This document shows positions 57,467-64,000 of a DNA stretch of 64,000 bases, piece after piece. Where the stretch lies: assembly GCF_000600005.1 (NCBI RefSeq), contig NZ_CP007446.1, forward strand, positions 1,328,894 through 1,392,893, written 5' to 3'. Position 1 is the first letter of the stretch, and each line of letters opens with the position of its first letter. The notes under the pieces are model-generated. The model was not told the origin of the DNA and searched no databases. It saw only the letters and a program-made list of their open reading frames with translations. The stretch comes from Snodgrassella alvi wkB2 (GTDB taxonomy: Bacteria > Pseudomonadota > Gammaproteobacteria > Burkholderiales > Neisseriaceae). The translations under genes and the position numbers were made by a program.

Positions 57467-58423
57467 TTACCTCTGCTTTGAAAAAATTAAAATATCTGTT
57501 ACTTTCATATCTTTAAATACTTCTTGTGGAAAGGCAGTAACTAAATCACCATTAGACTCCACTACAACTCTAGCTTTATTTAAGTTGGTACCTTCGGGAG
57601 TGACGCCTACTATTTTATTAGGCATTGTTTTTTCATATATAAATCGGTCACCATCTTTGATTATTCTATCTGGTTTCCTAAAAACATTTCTTACAGTACT
57701 TTTCATTTCAGCATTATTCAAAGTCCATTTACTTTTATGCTCCCAACCAATTTTATTTCCAACATGTCTATTTTTTACATGTTTGACACCAGCTTTCGTT
57801 AAATTAATTTTATTGGGAGTACAACTCCAACCCCACGGATCAATCCAAGTCAACCCATTAGGCGCATACTGATACAGATTAAACCCACCCAGCAGCCCAA
57901 TCGGGTCTGGCTGGGTAAAGCGTTCTATATCCGGATCATAGTACCTGAAAGTATTGTAATGTAAGCCGGTTTCCTGAATCATTCTTAAGCCGTCCCACAG
58001 GAAGCGGGTACGGTTGTAGGGTTGGCCTTCGCGGTCTATCTGATGTTTTTCGATACGCCGGCCAAGGGCGTCGTAGACATAGCCGTAACGCCGGCTGCGG
58101 CCTGTTTGCTCAATGCGTACTTCGCTCAGGCGGTGTTCAGCATCGTAGTGGTAGTGCTGGGTTGTGCCGATGGTCTGTTTGGTCTGAGTTCTGCCGTGCT
58201 CGTCGTAGCGGTAGTGGTGTCCTCTGAAATGCAGGAGCTGGTTACAGCGAATCAGGTTGTGATTGCTGTAGTCTTCTCGGTATTTGCTGTCAAGCAGGTT
58301 GGCAGCGGCATCATATTGCAGGGTTTCCCAGTATCTCTGATTGCGACAGCCTTCGATTCTGCCGGTGTGATCATAGCGGTAATCGGTCTGGCCGTGTTTG
58401 CTGTGTTTTTTTACTGAATACTC
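57467..58423 (-). CDS. Rhs cassette C: core with in-frame deletion plus BECR-like toxin tip C
   Basis: The frame is open from a stop at about 58427, but its first ATG is at 57982, inside the core, so the cassette lacks a start. Core segments KKHSKHGQTDYRYDHTGRIEG through FLWDGLRMIQETG are present. Then the sequence jumps directly to GLHYNTFRYYDPD: compared with cassette D, 90 codons are missing. After DPWGWSC the ~115-residue tip shows KHVKNRHVGNK, FRKPDRIIKDGDRFIYEK, KIVGVTPEG and LVTAFPQE. These are the His, Lys and late Thr/Phe pattern of BECR/EndoU-like RNases. It is related to tip A of the main rhs gene. Likely silent; its immunity gene follows. Confidence 0.8.
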   Translation of the reverse strand, partial: EYSVKKHSKHGQTDYRYDHTGRIEGCRNQRYWETLQYDAAANLLDSKYREDYSNHNLIRCNQLLHFRGHHYRYDEHGRTQTKQTIGTTQHYHYDAEHRLSEVRIEQTGRSRRYGYVYDALGRRIEKHQIDREGQPYNRTRFLWDGLRMIQETGLHYNTFRYYDPDIERFTQPDPIGLLGGFNLYQYAPNGLTWIDPWGWSCTPNKINLTKAGVKHVKNRHVGNKIGWEHKSKWTLNNAEMKSTVRNVFRKPDRIIKDGDRFIYEKTMPNKIVGVTPEGTNLNKARVVVESNGDLVTAFPQEVFKDMKVTDILIFSKQR

Positions 58424-58671
58424 TGTCTAGATTTGTACTACAATTTACTCTTATGAATAGACTTTAATTAGTAATTAAAATCAAATGACTGAAAAAATAC
58501 TTTTGTAATTTTTTCAGTCATTTAATAACGAATCAATGTCTTCTTTAAGTTAACAAATATTGTACTAATTTTGATTGCTTTAACCTAGGTAATAAATTAC
58601 ACGCTAAATTAATAGATTAATAACTAAAATTTAGCTTTACATATTTAAAGAGGTTAATAATATAATTTTCA

Positions 58672-58992
58672 TTAAAAATCCATGAACGCATCATTTTCGT
58701 AGTAAAACATAAAAGACTTGAATAAATCTTCTAATGATGCATTATCTAATTGCTGTTTAGCATAATCAATAACATCTTCAATACTAGCACCATCTAAAGT
58801 CTCTATCCAACTATCATTTTTAACTTGCTTTGGTAGGTATTCATCCGAATCTGGAGGAAAATCCCAACTATCCAATGAAAAAACACCTAGTGTATCGAGG
58901 TTCCAAGTAGTTTTATCTGGAGGAAGATAAAACCAAGTTTGAGGGATTTTATCAGGATTAGAGAGCACTTCTCGAATTGATATCAGTTTCAT
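58672..58992 (-). CDS. Orphan immunity-like protein (DUF7716-like)
   Basis: About 106 residues from the ATG of MKLISIREVLSNPDK; the frame opens four codons earlier. PQTWFYLPPDKTTW, DTLGVFSLDSWDFPPDSDEYLP and the acidic C-terminus FMFYYENDAFMDF resemble DUF7716 proteins that occur as immunity genes of polymorphic toxins. This family memory is tentative. Its upstream side is occupied by an IS481 element, and no toxin tip lies next to it, so it seems to be an orphan whose toxin has been lost. It could still protect the cell from kin carrying that toxin. Confidence 0.65.
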   Translation of the reverse strand: MKLISIREVLSNPDKIPQTWFYLPPDKTTWNLDTLGVFSLDSWDFPPDSDEYLPKQVKNDSWIETLDGASIEDVIDYAKQQLDNASLEDLFKSFMFYYENDAFMDF

Positions 58993-59005
58993 ATTTTTTC
59001 TCACT

Positions 59006-60184
59006 TGTAGTAGTCTTTATTTAATCTGACATTTAGTGTATTTTAAACCAATAATGGAGTGTCAGTAATGAATCAATCTGCAAAAATAATTAAACCAAAA
59101 TTAGGACTTTTAGAACTCGCTAAACAGTTAGGTAACGTTCAGCAAGCCTGTAAAGTCTTGGGATATAGTCGCGACAGCTATTATCGCTTCAAAAAACTCT
59201 ATGAACAGGGTGGAGAATTAGCTCTTCAGGAAATAAGTCGCAAAAAACCTATAGAGAAAAATCGCGTAGAGCCTCATATTGAGCAGGCTGTCGTTAATAT
59301 GGCTTATGAATTTCCTGCTTATGGGCAACATCGGGTAGCTAATCAGCTACGTCTGCAAGGAATAATGGTCTCTGGTAGCGGCGTACGTTCAATCTGGTTA
59401 CGCCACGATTTAGAAAGCTTCAAAAAAAGGCTGATCGCTCTGGAAACAAAAGTAGCTCAGGAAAGGCTTGTGTTAACAGAAAGCCAGCTACAAGCTTTAG
59501 AGAAAGCGAAAGCAGCGCGAGAGGTACAAGGTGAAATTGAGACCCAGCATCCTGGTTACTTATGCGCACAAGATACATATTATGTTGGTCATATTAAAGG
59601 GATTGGGAAAATATACCAACAAACGTTTATTGATACCTATTCAAGACTGGCATTTGCTAAAGTATATACGGAGAAAAACAGTTTAGTTGCTGCGGATATG
59701 CTCAATGATAAAGTGATACCATTTTTTGATAATGAGCAGGTAGCGCTTTTACGAATTCTGACGGATAGAGGAAGTGAGTATAACGGTCATAAAGAGCGTC
59801 ATGCATACGAACTGTATCTGAATTTGGAGGATATAGAGCATACGAAAACAAAAGCTTACAGTCCGCAAAAGAATGGTATCTGTGAGCGGTTCCATAAGAC
59901 GATGAAGACCGAATGTTATGATGTTATGTTTAGACGTAAAATATATACAGAACTGAAAGAGATACAACAAGATATTGAGCTTTGGCTAGAGTTTTACAAT
60001 CGGGAAAGAGCACATTCAGGGAAATACTGTTATGGTAAGACACCTTGGCAAACTTGGGTAGAGACAAAAGGACTGGCTAAAGAAAAGCAGCTAGAGAATT
60101 TATTTTACTCATCAGACAGTCATTGTGTTAGAACGAATGCCGATGAGTAGGTAGTATTTGTCAGATTAAGTTTGAGCTAGTACA
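59006..60184 (+). mobile_element. IS481-family insertion sequence
   Basis: About 1.18 kb with one transposase gene. The imperfect terminal inverted repeats start with TGT as usual for IS481: the left end reads TGTAGTAG at 59006 and the reverse complement of the right end reads TGTACTAG from 60184. Both then share TTAATCTGACA. No target-site duplication is evident in the flanks. It lies between the immunity gene of cassette B and the orphan immunity gene. Confidence 0.85.
59068..60150 (+). CDS. IS481-family transposase
   Basis: A 360-residue DDE transposase. The N-terminal HTH reads [32 protein letters not shown] (in parts). The first catalytic Asp is in [19 protein letters not shown], the second in [10 protein letters not shown], and the Glu in [14 protein letters not shown]. 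It ends with [25 protein letters not shown] (in parts), the family signature. I start at ATG (MNQSAKI) with GGAG eight bases upstream rather than the GTG three codons earlier. It looks intact and potentially active. Confidence 0.93.
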   Translation: MNQSAKIIKPKLGLLELAKQLGNVQQACKVLGYSRDSYYRFKKLYEQGGELALQEISRKKPIEKNRVEPHIEQAVVNMAYEFPAYGQHRVANQLRLQGIMVSGSGVRSIWLRHDLESFKKRLIALETKVAQERLVLTESQLQALEKAKAAREVQGEIETQHPGYLCAQDTYYVGHIKGIGKIYQQTFIDTYSRLAFAKVYTEKNSLVAADMLNDKVIPFFDNEQVALLRILTDRGSEYNGHKERHAYELYLNLEDIEHTKTKAYSPQKNGICERFHKTMKTECYDVMFRRKIYTELKEIQQDIELWLEFYNRERAHSGKYCYGKTPWQTWVETKGLAKEKQLENLFYSSDSHCVRTNADE

Positions 60185-60199
60185 CATAAGTATAAATAG

Positions 60200-60508
60200 T
60201 CATAGAACTTCAACTGTACCAACTAGTTTAGGTCCTTCATAAATATTCATCATAAATCCTTTCTTAAGTAAAAAGCTTGGTGCATCTTCCATTAAAAAAT
60301 AGGCTTCTCCTAAACCTATTCTTTGAGTGGATTCTACTAGCTCGTAACTTTTAACATTTAATACTAATGACCAAGATGAAATATCGCCATTTTTACCTTC
60401 CATTGGTTTAGTAATAACATAGTATTTTATATTTAGGGGAAGAGTTTTTTTTCCACCTTGTTGTATAGGGGTCCAATAAATTTTGACATTAACTCTGCAA
60501 TTTTCCAT
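60200..60508 (-). CDS. Putative immunity protein B
   Basis: About 102 residues from the ATG of MENCRVNVKIYW, which has AGGAGA at a good distance; an earlier start seven codons upstream overlaps toxin B. The sequence looks mostly beta: NVKIYWTPIQQGGKK, IKYYVITKPMEG, WSLVLNVKSYEL, and a final GPKLVGTVEVL. No family recognised. It follows toxin B directly, so cognate immunity is the natural inference. The IS481 right end lies just downstream, leaving the coding region intact. Confidence 0.75.
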   Translation of the reverse strand: MENCRVNVKIYWTPIQQGGKKTLPLNIKYYVITKPMEGKNGDISSWSLVLNVKSYELVESTQRIGLGEAYFLMEDAPSFLLKKGFMMNIYEGPKLVGTVEVL

Positions 60509-60522
60509 TTTGTTTCTCCTCG

Positions 60523-61407
60523 TTAACATTTTGGTTGATGTATATATTTACTCCATTTAGGCTTTATTTTAGCCTTATTAAGGACTACATTATCAATAAA
60601 TCTAGCTTTTCCTATACCATCTAATCGAGGATTTTTATAGGCTGCATCTGCTATATTATCAGGAACGCTAACCTGAACGACACGGAAATCACCACCATGT
60701 CCCATTTTTTCACCCCATGTAACAGCATCTTTATAGGACTCAGCAAACCATTTTCCTTCTAAGGTGCTTGGAGGTGATGTCCACTTTCCAGTTTTCATTA
60801 ATTCATCGTATTCTGCAAGATTCATACCTCTATATAAGAGCATTAAACCAAGTGGATCAATCCAAGTTAACCCATTAGGCGCATACTGATACAGATTCAA
60901 ACCGCCCAGCAACCCAATCGGGTCTGGCTGAGTAAATCTACCTATATCCGGATCATAGTACCTGAAAGTATTGTAATGTAAGCCAGTTTCTCTGTCTAAA
61001 TACTGTCCCTGATATCTGAGGTTTTGCTCTACTGATTCGTGTTCGATTTCATGAATCCGCTTTCCCCATAACTGAAAGCTACATTCCCACAGTATTTTAC
61101 CGTTTGCATCCGTCAGTTCCTCCGGCATGCCGTTCAGGTCGGTATGGAAGTAGTAGATTTGTTGTTCCTGATTACCGGTCCGGTCTATCCGCGCCAGCGG
61201 TTCATAGCTGCCTTCGTCAGTATACAGATACAGGCTCTGCCGTTTGTCTGCGCTGCTTTCCTGAATCATCTGCATCCTGTCCCACAGGAAGGTGGTGCGG
61301 TTGCATGGCTTGCCGTCTCGGTCCAGCCGGTGTTTTTCAATCCGCCGGCCGAATGCATCGTAGACGTAGCCATAACGTTCAGTATGGTTCAGCTGTTCGA
61401 TACGCAC
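60523..61407 (-). CDS. Rhs cassette B: core plus ADP-ribosyltransferase-like tip B
   Basis: Core homology reaches from about 61500, but the first ATG is at 61407 inside the core. YGYVYDAFGRRIEKHRLDRDG, NGMPEELTDANGK and FTQPDPIGLLGG lead to the junction DPLG. The ~107-residue tip begins LMLLYRGMNLAEYDELMKTG. It continues with STLEGKWFAESYKDAVTWGEKMG, DFRVVQVSVPDN and LDGIGKARFIDN. An early YRG, a central FAES and a late acidic-Gly region suggest an ADP-ribosyltransferase fold; this is inference. The core is mosaic, with main-type DNA upstream of EELTD and D-type DNA downstream. Immunity gene B follows. Confidence 0.8.
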   Translation of the reverse strand: MRIEQLNHTERYGYVYDAFGRRIEKHRLDRDGKPCNRTTFLWDRMQMIQESSADKRQSLYLYTDEGSYEPLARIDRTGNQEQQIYYFHTDLNGMPEELTDANGKILWECSFQLWGKRIHEIEHESVEQNLRYQGQYLDRETGLHYNTFRYYDPDIGRFTQPDPIGLLGGLNLYQYAPNGLTWIDPLGLMLLYRGMNLAEYDELMKTGKWTSPPSTLEGKWFAESYKDAVTWGEKMGHGGDFRVVQVSVPDNIADAAYKNPRLDGIGKARFIDNVVLNKAKIKPKWSKYIHQPKC

Positions 61408-61500
61408 TTCGGTCAGGCGGTGTTCGGCATCGTAATGGTAATACTGGGTACCGCTGACGGTTTGTTTGCTGCAGGTATGTCCGTGAGTATTGTACTGATA
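61408..61500 (-). repeat. Upstream Rhs core homology of cassette B
   Basis: DNA matching 62.70-62.80 kb of the main rhs gene and encoding SKQT-x-SGTQYYHYDAEHRLTEV. Homology stops near 61500, where the sequence turns AT-rich. No start codon lies in frame at the junction. Confidence 0.75.
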
Positions 61501-61544
61501 TTTATATCTTAATAATTATAATTTTTTAACTGAATACTCAATTT

Positions 61545-61823
61545 TTAATCTCCATCTGCTAGTATTACTTCATCTTGAGAAACTGCTTCTTTCAAATAAG
61601 CTAATAATTTTTTTATTTCATTGTCTTTATTATTTGATAAATAATTAATTAGGATTTTTTGATGGTCAGGATAAACTTTTGTTGTACCATAAGGATCAAT
61701 ATAAATTCCAGTTTTTTTTTCTAAATAGAAAAGTGCATCATTTAACAATTCAATACTTTTGTCGCTTAAAAGTAACGATGGTTTACTTCCATCAGTATCA
61801 GATAAATATGAAAAATTTAACAT
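61545..61823 (-). CDS. Putative immunity protein A
   Basis: Directly behind the main rhs gene. I start at the ATG of MLNFSYL with AGGG nine bases upstream, giving 92 residues; a longer start six codons earlier overlaps the rhs stop (ATGAATAG). Sequence features are SLLLSDKSIELLNDALFYLEKKTG (in parts), GIYIDPYGTTKVYPDH and an acidic C-terminus VSQDEVILADGD. An acidic protein suits binding of the very basic toxin tip A. No family recognised; role inferred from position. Confidence 0.78.
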   Translation of the reverse strand: MLNFSYLSDTDGSKPSLLLSDKSIELLNDALFYLEKKTGIYIDPYGTTKVYPDHQKILINYLSNNKDNEIKKLLAYLKEAVSQDEVILADGD

Positions 61824-61833
61824 TATATTAACC

Positions 61834-64000
61834 CTATTCATTGGTTGGATAAGATGTAATTATTTTATCTTTTTTGGGATCATAAATAACAATATGCCCT
61901 TTTTCTCCCCTTGTACCTATTACACGATCATAGTCCTTTTCATAACGAATTCTTCCACCACGTTGTTGAATAACTCTATCTGGATTTTTCATAGTTCTAT
62001 TTTCTAGCTTACGATATTGATTAGGTTTTTTATATTTACTTTTAGATTGGAAATAATTTTTTTCCTTTGAATTATATTTACTTTTACCAATTTTGTTATG
62101 TCGCCTTATATGACGATTTGGTACATGTTTAGTACGTTTAGGTGTACAACTACGGCGCAATCCCCATGGATCAATCCACATTAGCGGATTAGGCGCATAT
62201 TGATAAAGATTAAAGCCACCGGCTAACCCAATCGGGTCAGGCTGGGTAAAGCGTCCTATATCCGGATCATAATACCTGAAAGTATTGTAGTGCAGCCCGG
62301 TTTCTCTGTCTAAATACTGTCCTTGATACCTCAGGTTCTGTTGTATCTCTGTATGAGCAATCTCCCGTATCGGTTTGCCCCACAGCTGGTATGAGCATTC
62401 CCAGACGATTTCACCGGCTTCATCCGTCAGCTCCTCCGGCATGCCGTTCAGGTCGGTATGGAAGTAGTAGATGTGTTGTTCCTGATTACCGGTCCGGTCT
62501 ATCCGCGCCAGCGGTTCATAGCTGCCTTCGTCAGTATACAGATACAGGCTCTGCCGTTTGTCTGCGCTGCTTTCCTGAATCATCTGCATCCTGTCCCACA
62601 GGAAGGTGGTGCGGTTGCATGGCTTACCGTCACGATCCAGCCGGTGTTTTTCAATCCGCCGGCCAAGCGCATCGTAGACGTAGCCGTAGCGTTCAGTATG
62701 GTTTAGCTGTTCGATACGCACTTCGGTCAGGCGGTGTTCGGCATCGTAATGGTAATACTGGGTACCGCTGGCGGTTTGTTTGCTGCGGGTTCGTCCGTGT
62801 TCGTCGTAGCTGTATTTCAGTTCGCGGAAGCTGAGCAGCTGATTAAAGCGGATCAGGTTCTGATTGCTTTCTTCTTCACCGCGTCTTCTATCCAACAGGT
62901 TGGCCGCAGCATCGTACTGCAGGGTTTCCCAGTACGCTTCGTTGCGGCAACTTTCGATGCGTCCGGTTACGTCGTAGCGGTAATCACTTTGTCCCTGTCG
63001 GTTGTGTTTTTTGCTTACCAGCCGGTCCAGATTGTCGTAACTGTAGCTGCGATCCAGTATGATATCCGGCAGGATGCCCGCTCCGGGACGTTTGGTCTGT
63101 TTGCCGGTCAGGCGGCCGGTGCGGTCGTATTGAAAACTGGTATTCATTCTGCCCTGGCTGCGCAGGGTTTCCCGATGCAGCAGGTCACGCTCGATGTCGC
63201 TGATAATCTGGCCGTCCAGGTTAATCTGGTGCAGATGGCCGGAACCATAATACAGTTTATTGATGGTACGTCCGTCCGGCAGGGTGGTGGCGATGCGGTT
63301 GCCCAGTTTGTCATACTGATGCTGCAGAACACCCTGTGCAGTGGTTTCGCTCAGCAGGTTGCCCATTATGTCGTAGCTGAAGCTGATCAGTTCCGGTTCG
63401 GCTTCCGGCAGTAAACCGGCGGCTTTAAAGCCGACTTTGAGTAGATTGTCGACTTTGTCATACTGGTAGGCGGTGGTGCCGTCGGGGGTGTATTTGCCAA
63501 TTAAGCGCCCGACAGCATCGCGTTTGAAGCGGTGTTCAAGCTGATGCGGGCTGCCGGCAGCAAAGCGTACGCTGCTGACGTTGTCGAGCAGGTCGTAGCT
63601 CAGCTGCTGTTTACGCCCGTCCAAATCGGTCTGTTCGGTCAGGCGGTCGCCGGCATCATACTGAAACCGGTACTGTTCGCCGTTTTCGTTGGTCAGGGCG
63701 GTAAGACGTCCGTAGGCGTCGTAGCTGAAGCCGAGCTGACGGCCGGCAGCATCGATGCGGGTATGCACCAGTCCGCGCTGGTCGCGGCGGTAGCGGGTAG
63801 TGTGGCCGGCCGGATCGGTATAGCTTTGTAGCTGGCCGGCGGCATTGACGTTGTAGTGTTCCTGCCGTCCGTCCGCTAGGGTGGCGCCAATGAGCTGGCC
63901 GGCTGCGTTGTACTGGTATTTGCTACTGTTACCGATGGCATTGGTGATGCTGGTGAGGTTACCAGCGGTATTGTAATAGAAATGGGTGATGGAGCCGGAA
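61834..64000 (-). CDS. Main Rhs protein with BECR-like toxin tip A (5' end beyond window)
   Basis: A YD-repeat Rhs protein; the frame stays open to the right edge (reading HFYYNTAGNLTSITNAIG near 63980), so at least 720 residues are seen and the N-terminus is outside. Many YDxxGRL repeats build the Rhs shell. The core ends with DPDIGRFTQPDPIG and the DPWGL cleavage motif. The ~105-residue tip is very basic, with KHVPNRHIRRHNK, KNPDRVIQQRGGRIRYEK, RVIGTRGEKG and IITSYPTNE. This His/Lys/late-aromatic layout fits a BECR/EndoU-like RNase and resembles tip C. Rhs toxins are usually delivered by type VI secretion on VgrG; no such genes lie inside this window. The core has higher GC than tip and immunity gene. 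Confidence 0.92.
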   Translation of the reverse strand, partial: SGSITHFYYNTAGNLTSITNAIGNSSKYQYNAAGQLIGATLADGRQEHYNVNAAGQLQSYTDPAGHTTRYRRDQRGLVHTRIDAAGRQLGFSYDAYGRLTALTNENGEQYRFQYDAGDRLTEQTDLDGRKQQLSYDLLDNVSSVRFAAGSPHQLEHRFKRDAVGRLIGKYTPDGTTAYQYDKVDNLLKVGFKAAGLLPEAEPELISFSYDIMGNLLSETTAQGVLQHQYDKLGNRIATTLPDGRTINKLYYGSGHLHQINLDGQIISDIERDLLHRETLRSQGRMNTSFQYDRTGRLTGKQTKRPGAGILPDIILDRSYSYDNLDRLVSKKHNRQGQSDYRYDVTGRIESCRNEAYWETLQYDAAANLLDRRRGEEESNQNLIRFNQLLSFRELKYSYDEHGRTRSKQTASGTQYYHYDAEHRLTEVRIEQLNHTERYGYVYDALGRRIEKHRLDRDGKPCNRTTFLWDRMQMIQESSADKRQSLYLYTDEGSYEPLARIDRTGNQEQHIYYFHTDLNGMPEELTDEAGEIVWECSYQLWGKPIREIAHTEIQQNLRYQGQYLDRETGLHYNTFRYYDPDIGRFTQPDPIGLAGGFNLYQYAPNPLMWIDPWGLRRSCTPKRTKHVPNRHIRRHNKIGKSKYNSKEKNYFQSKSKYKKPNQYRKLENRTMKNPDRVIQQRGGRIRYEKDYDRVIGTRGEKGHIVIYDPKKDKIITSYPTNE

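Larger units (their letters stand above)
51177..63000 (-). repeat. Dispersed Rhs core repeats (array of displaced C-terminal cassettes)
   Basis: Copies of the same Rhs core stretch occur at 51.18-51.84, 54.84-55.47, 56.57-57.07, 57.83-58.42 and 60.85-61.50 kb, all minus strand like the main rhs gene at 62.15-64.0 kb. Copies begin at different upstream points, and all except the one at 51 kb end at the DPxG junction, where unrelated tips begin. They provide long homology for swapping tips with the main gene. Confidence 0.88.

Noticed and set aside
59006-60184. A composite transposon formed by the two insertion sequences around the cassettes
   Set aside because: The elements belong to different families (IS481 and IS3) with unrelated ends, so they cannot move the intervening DNA as one unit.

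Overview
The window looks like chromosomal DNA of a betaproteobacterium of the family Neisseriaceae. The base composition is AT-rich, and the S1, Hfq, IHF-beta and UbiH/UbiM-like proteins read very close to Neisseria proteins I remember. The mix of AT-rich housekeeping genes with a large array of Rhs toxin cassettes suggests the bee-gut symbiont Snodgrassella alvi or a close relative. This assignment is an inference from gene content, not a database result.

Region 1 (1-8.8 kb) holds a small membrane protein, a CsbD-like stress protein, a long TPR-repeat protein with a DUF2971-like end, and then housekeeping genes: dusA, thyA-folA (overlapping), tpx, queH and an SMR efflux pump. Region 2 (8.8-22.4 kb) is almost all minus strand. 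It contains the conserved block ndk, (2OG oxygenase), rlmN, pilF-like, rodZ-like, ispG, hisS, yfgM-like, der, hfq, and the block cmk-rpsA-ihfB plus zapE. The bamB gene usually found between yfgM and der is absent. Region 3 (22.6-32.3 kb) carries aroA, ruvB, a phosphohexomutase, an MFS transporter, trxA, metZ, yaaA and a tRNA-Ser(UGA).

Region 4 (32.3-33.85 kb) is a decayed integrative-element scar just downstream of the tRNA-Ser. It has higher GC than its surroundings, two small unknown genes and a heavily frameshifted tyrosine-recombinase pseudogene. Poorly coding AT-rich DNA follows up to clpB. Region 5 (35.5-50.6 kb) returns to housekeeping: clpB, a serine hydrolase, a CYTH protein, prmB, an HExxH protein, DUF2062 and Smr proteins, a UbiH-family hydroxylase, lapA-lapB-pyrF, ilvE, a zinc-finger protein, trxB and fabI.

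Region 6 (51.2-64 kb) is the accessory highlight. It is a minus-strand Rhs polymorphic-toxin locus whose main rhs gene runs off the right edge of the window. Downstream of it lies a chain of displaced Rhs C-terminal cassettes. A typical cassette has a short stretch of core homology, a different toxin tip and a cognate-type immunity gene. I count the main tip (A), four displaced core-plus-tip cassettes (B-E), an orphan tip (F), a core relic without a tip (G) and an orphan immunity gene. The array contains an IS481-family element and an IS3-family element, the latter splitting an immunity gene. Cassette cores are mosaic, and some carry deletions or single-base frameshifts. This is what is expected of a silent reservoir that swaps toxin tips into the expressed rhs gene by homologous recombination.
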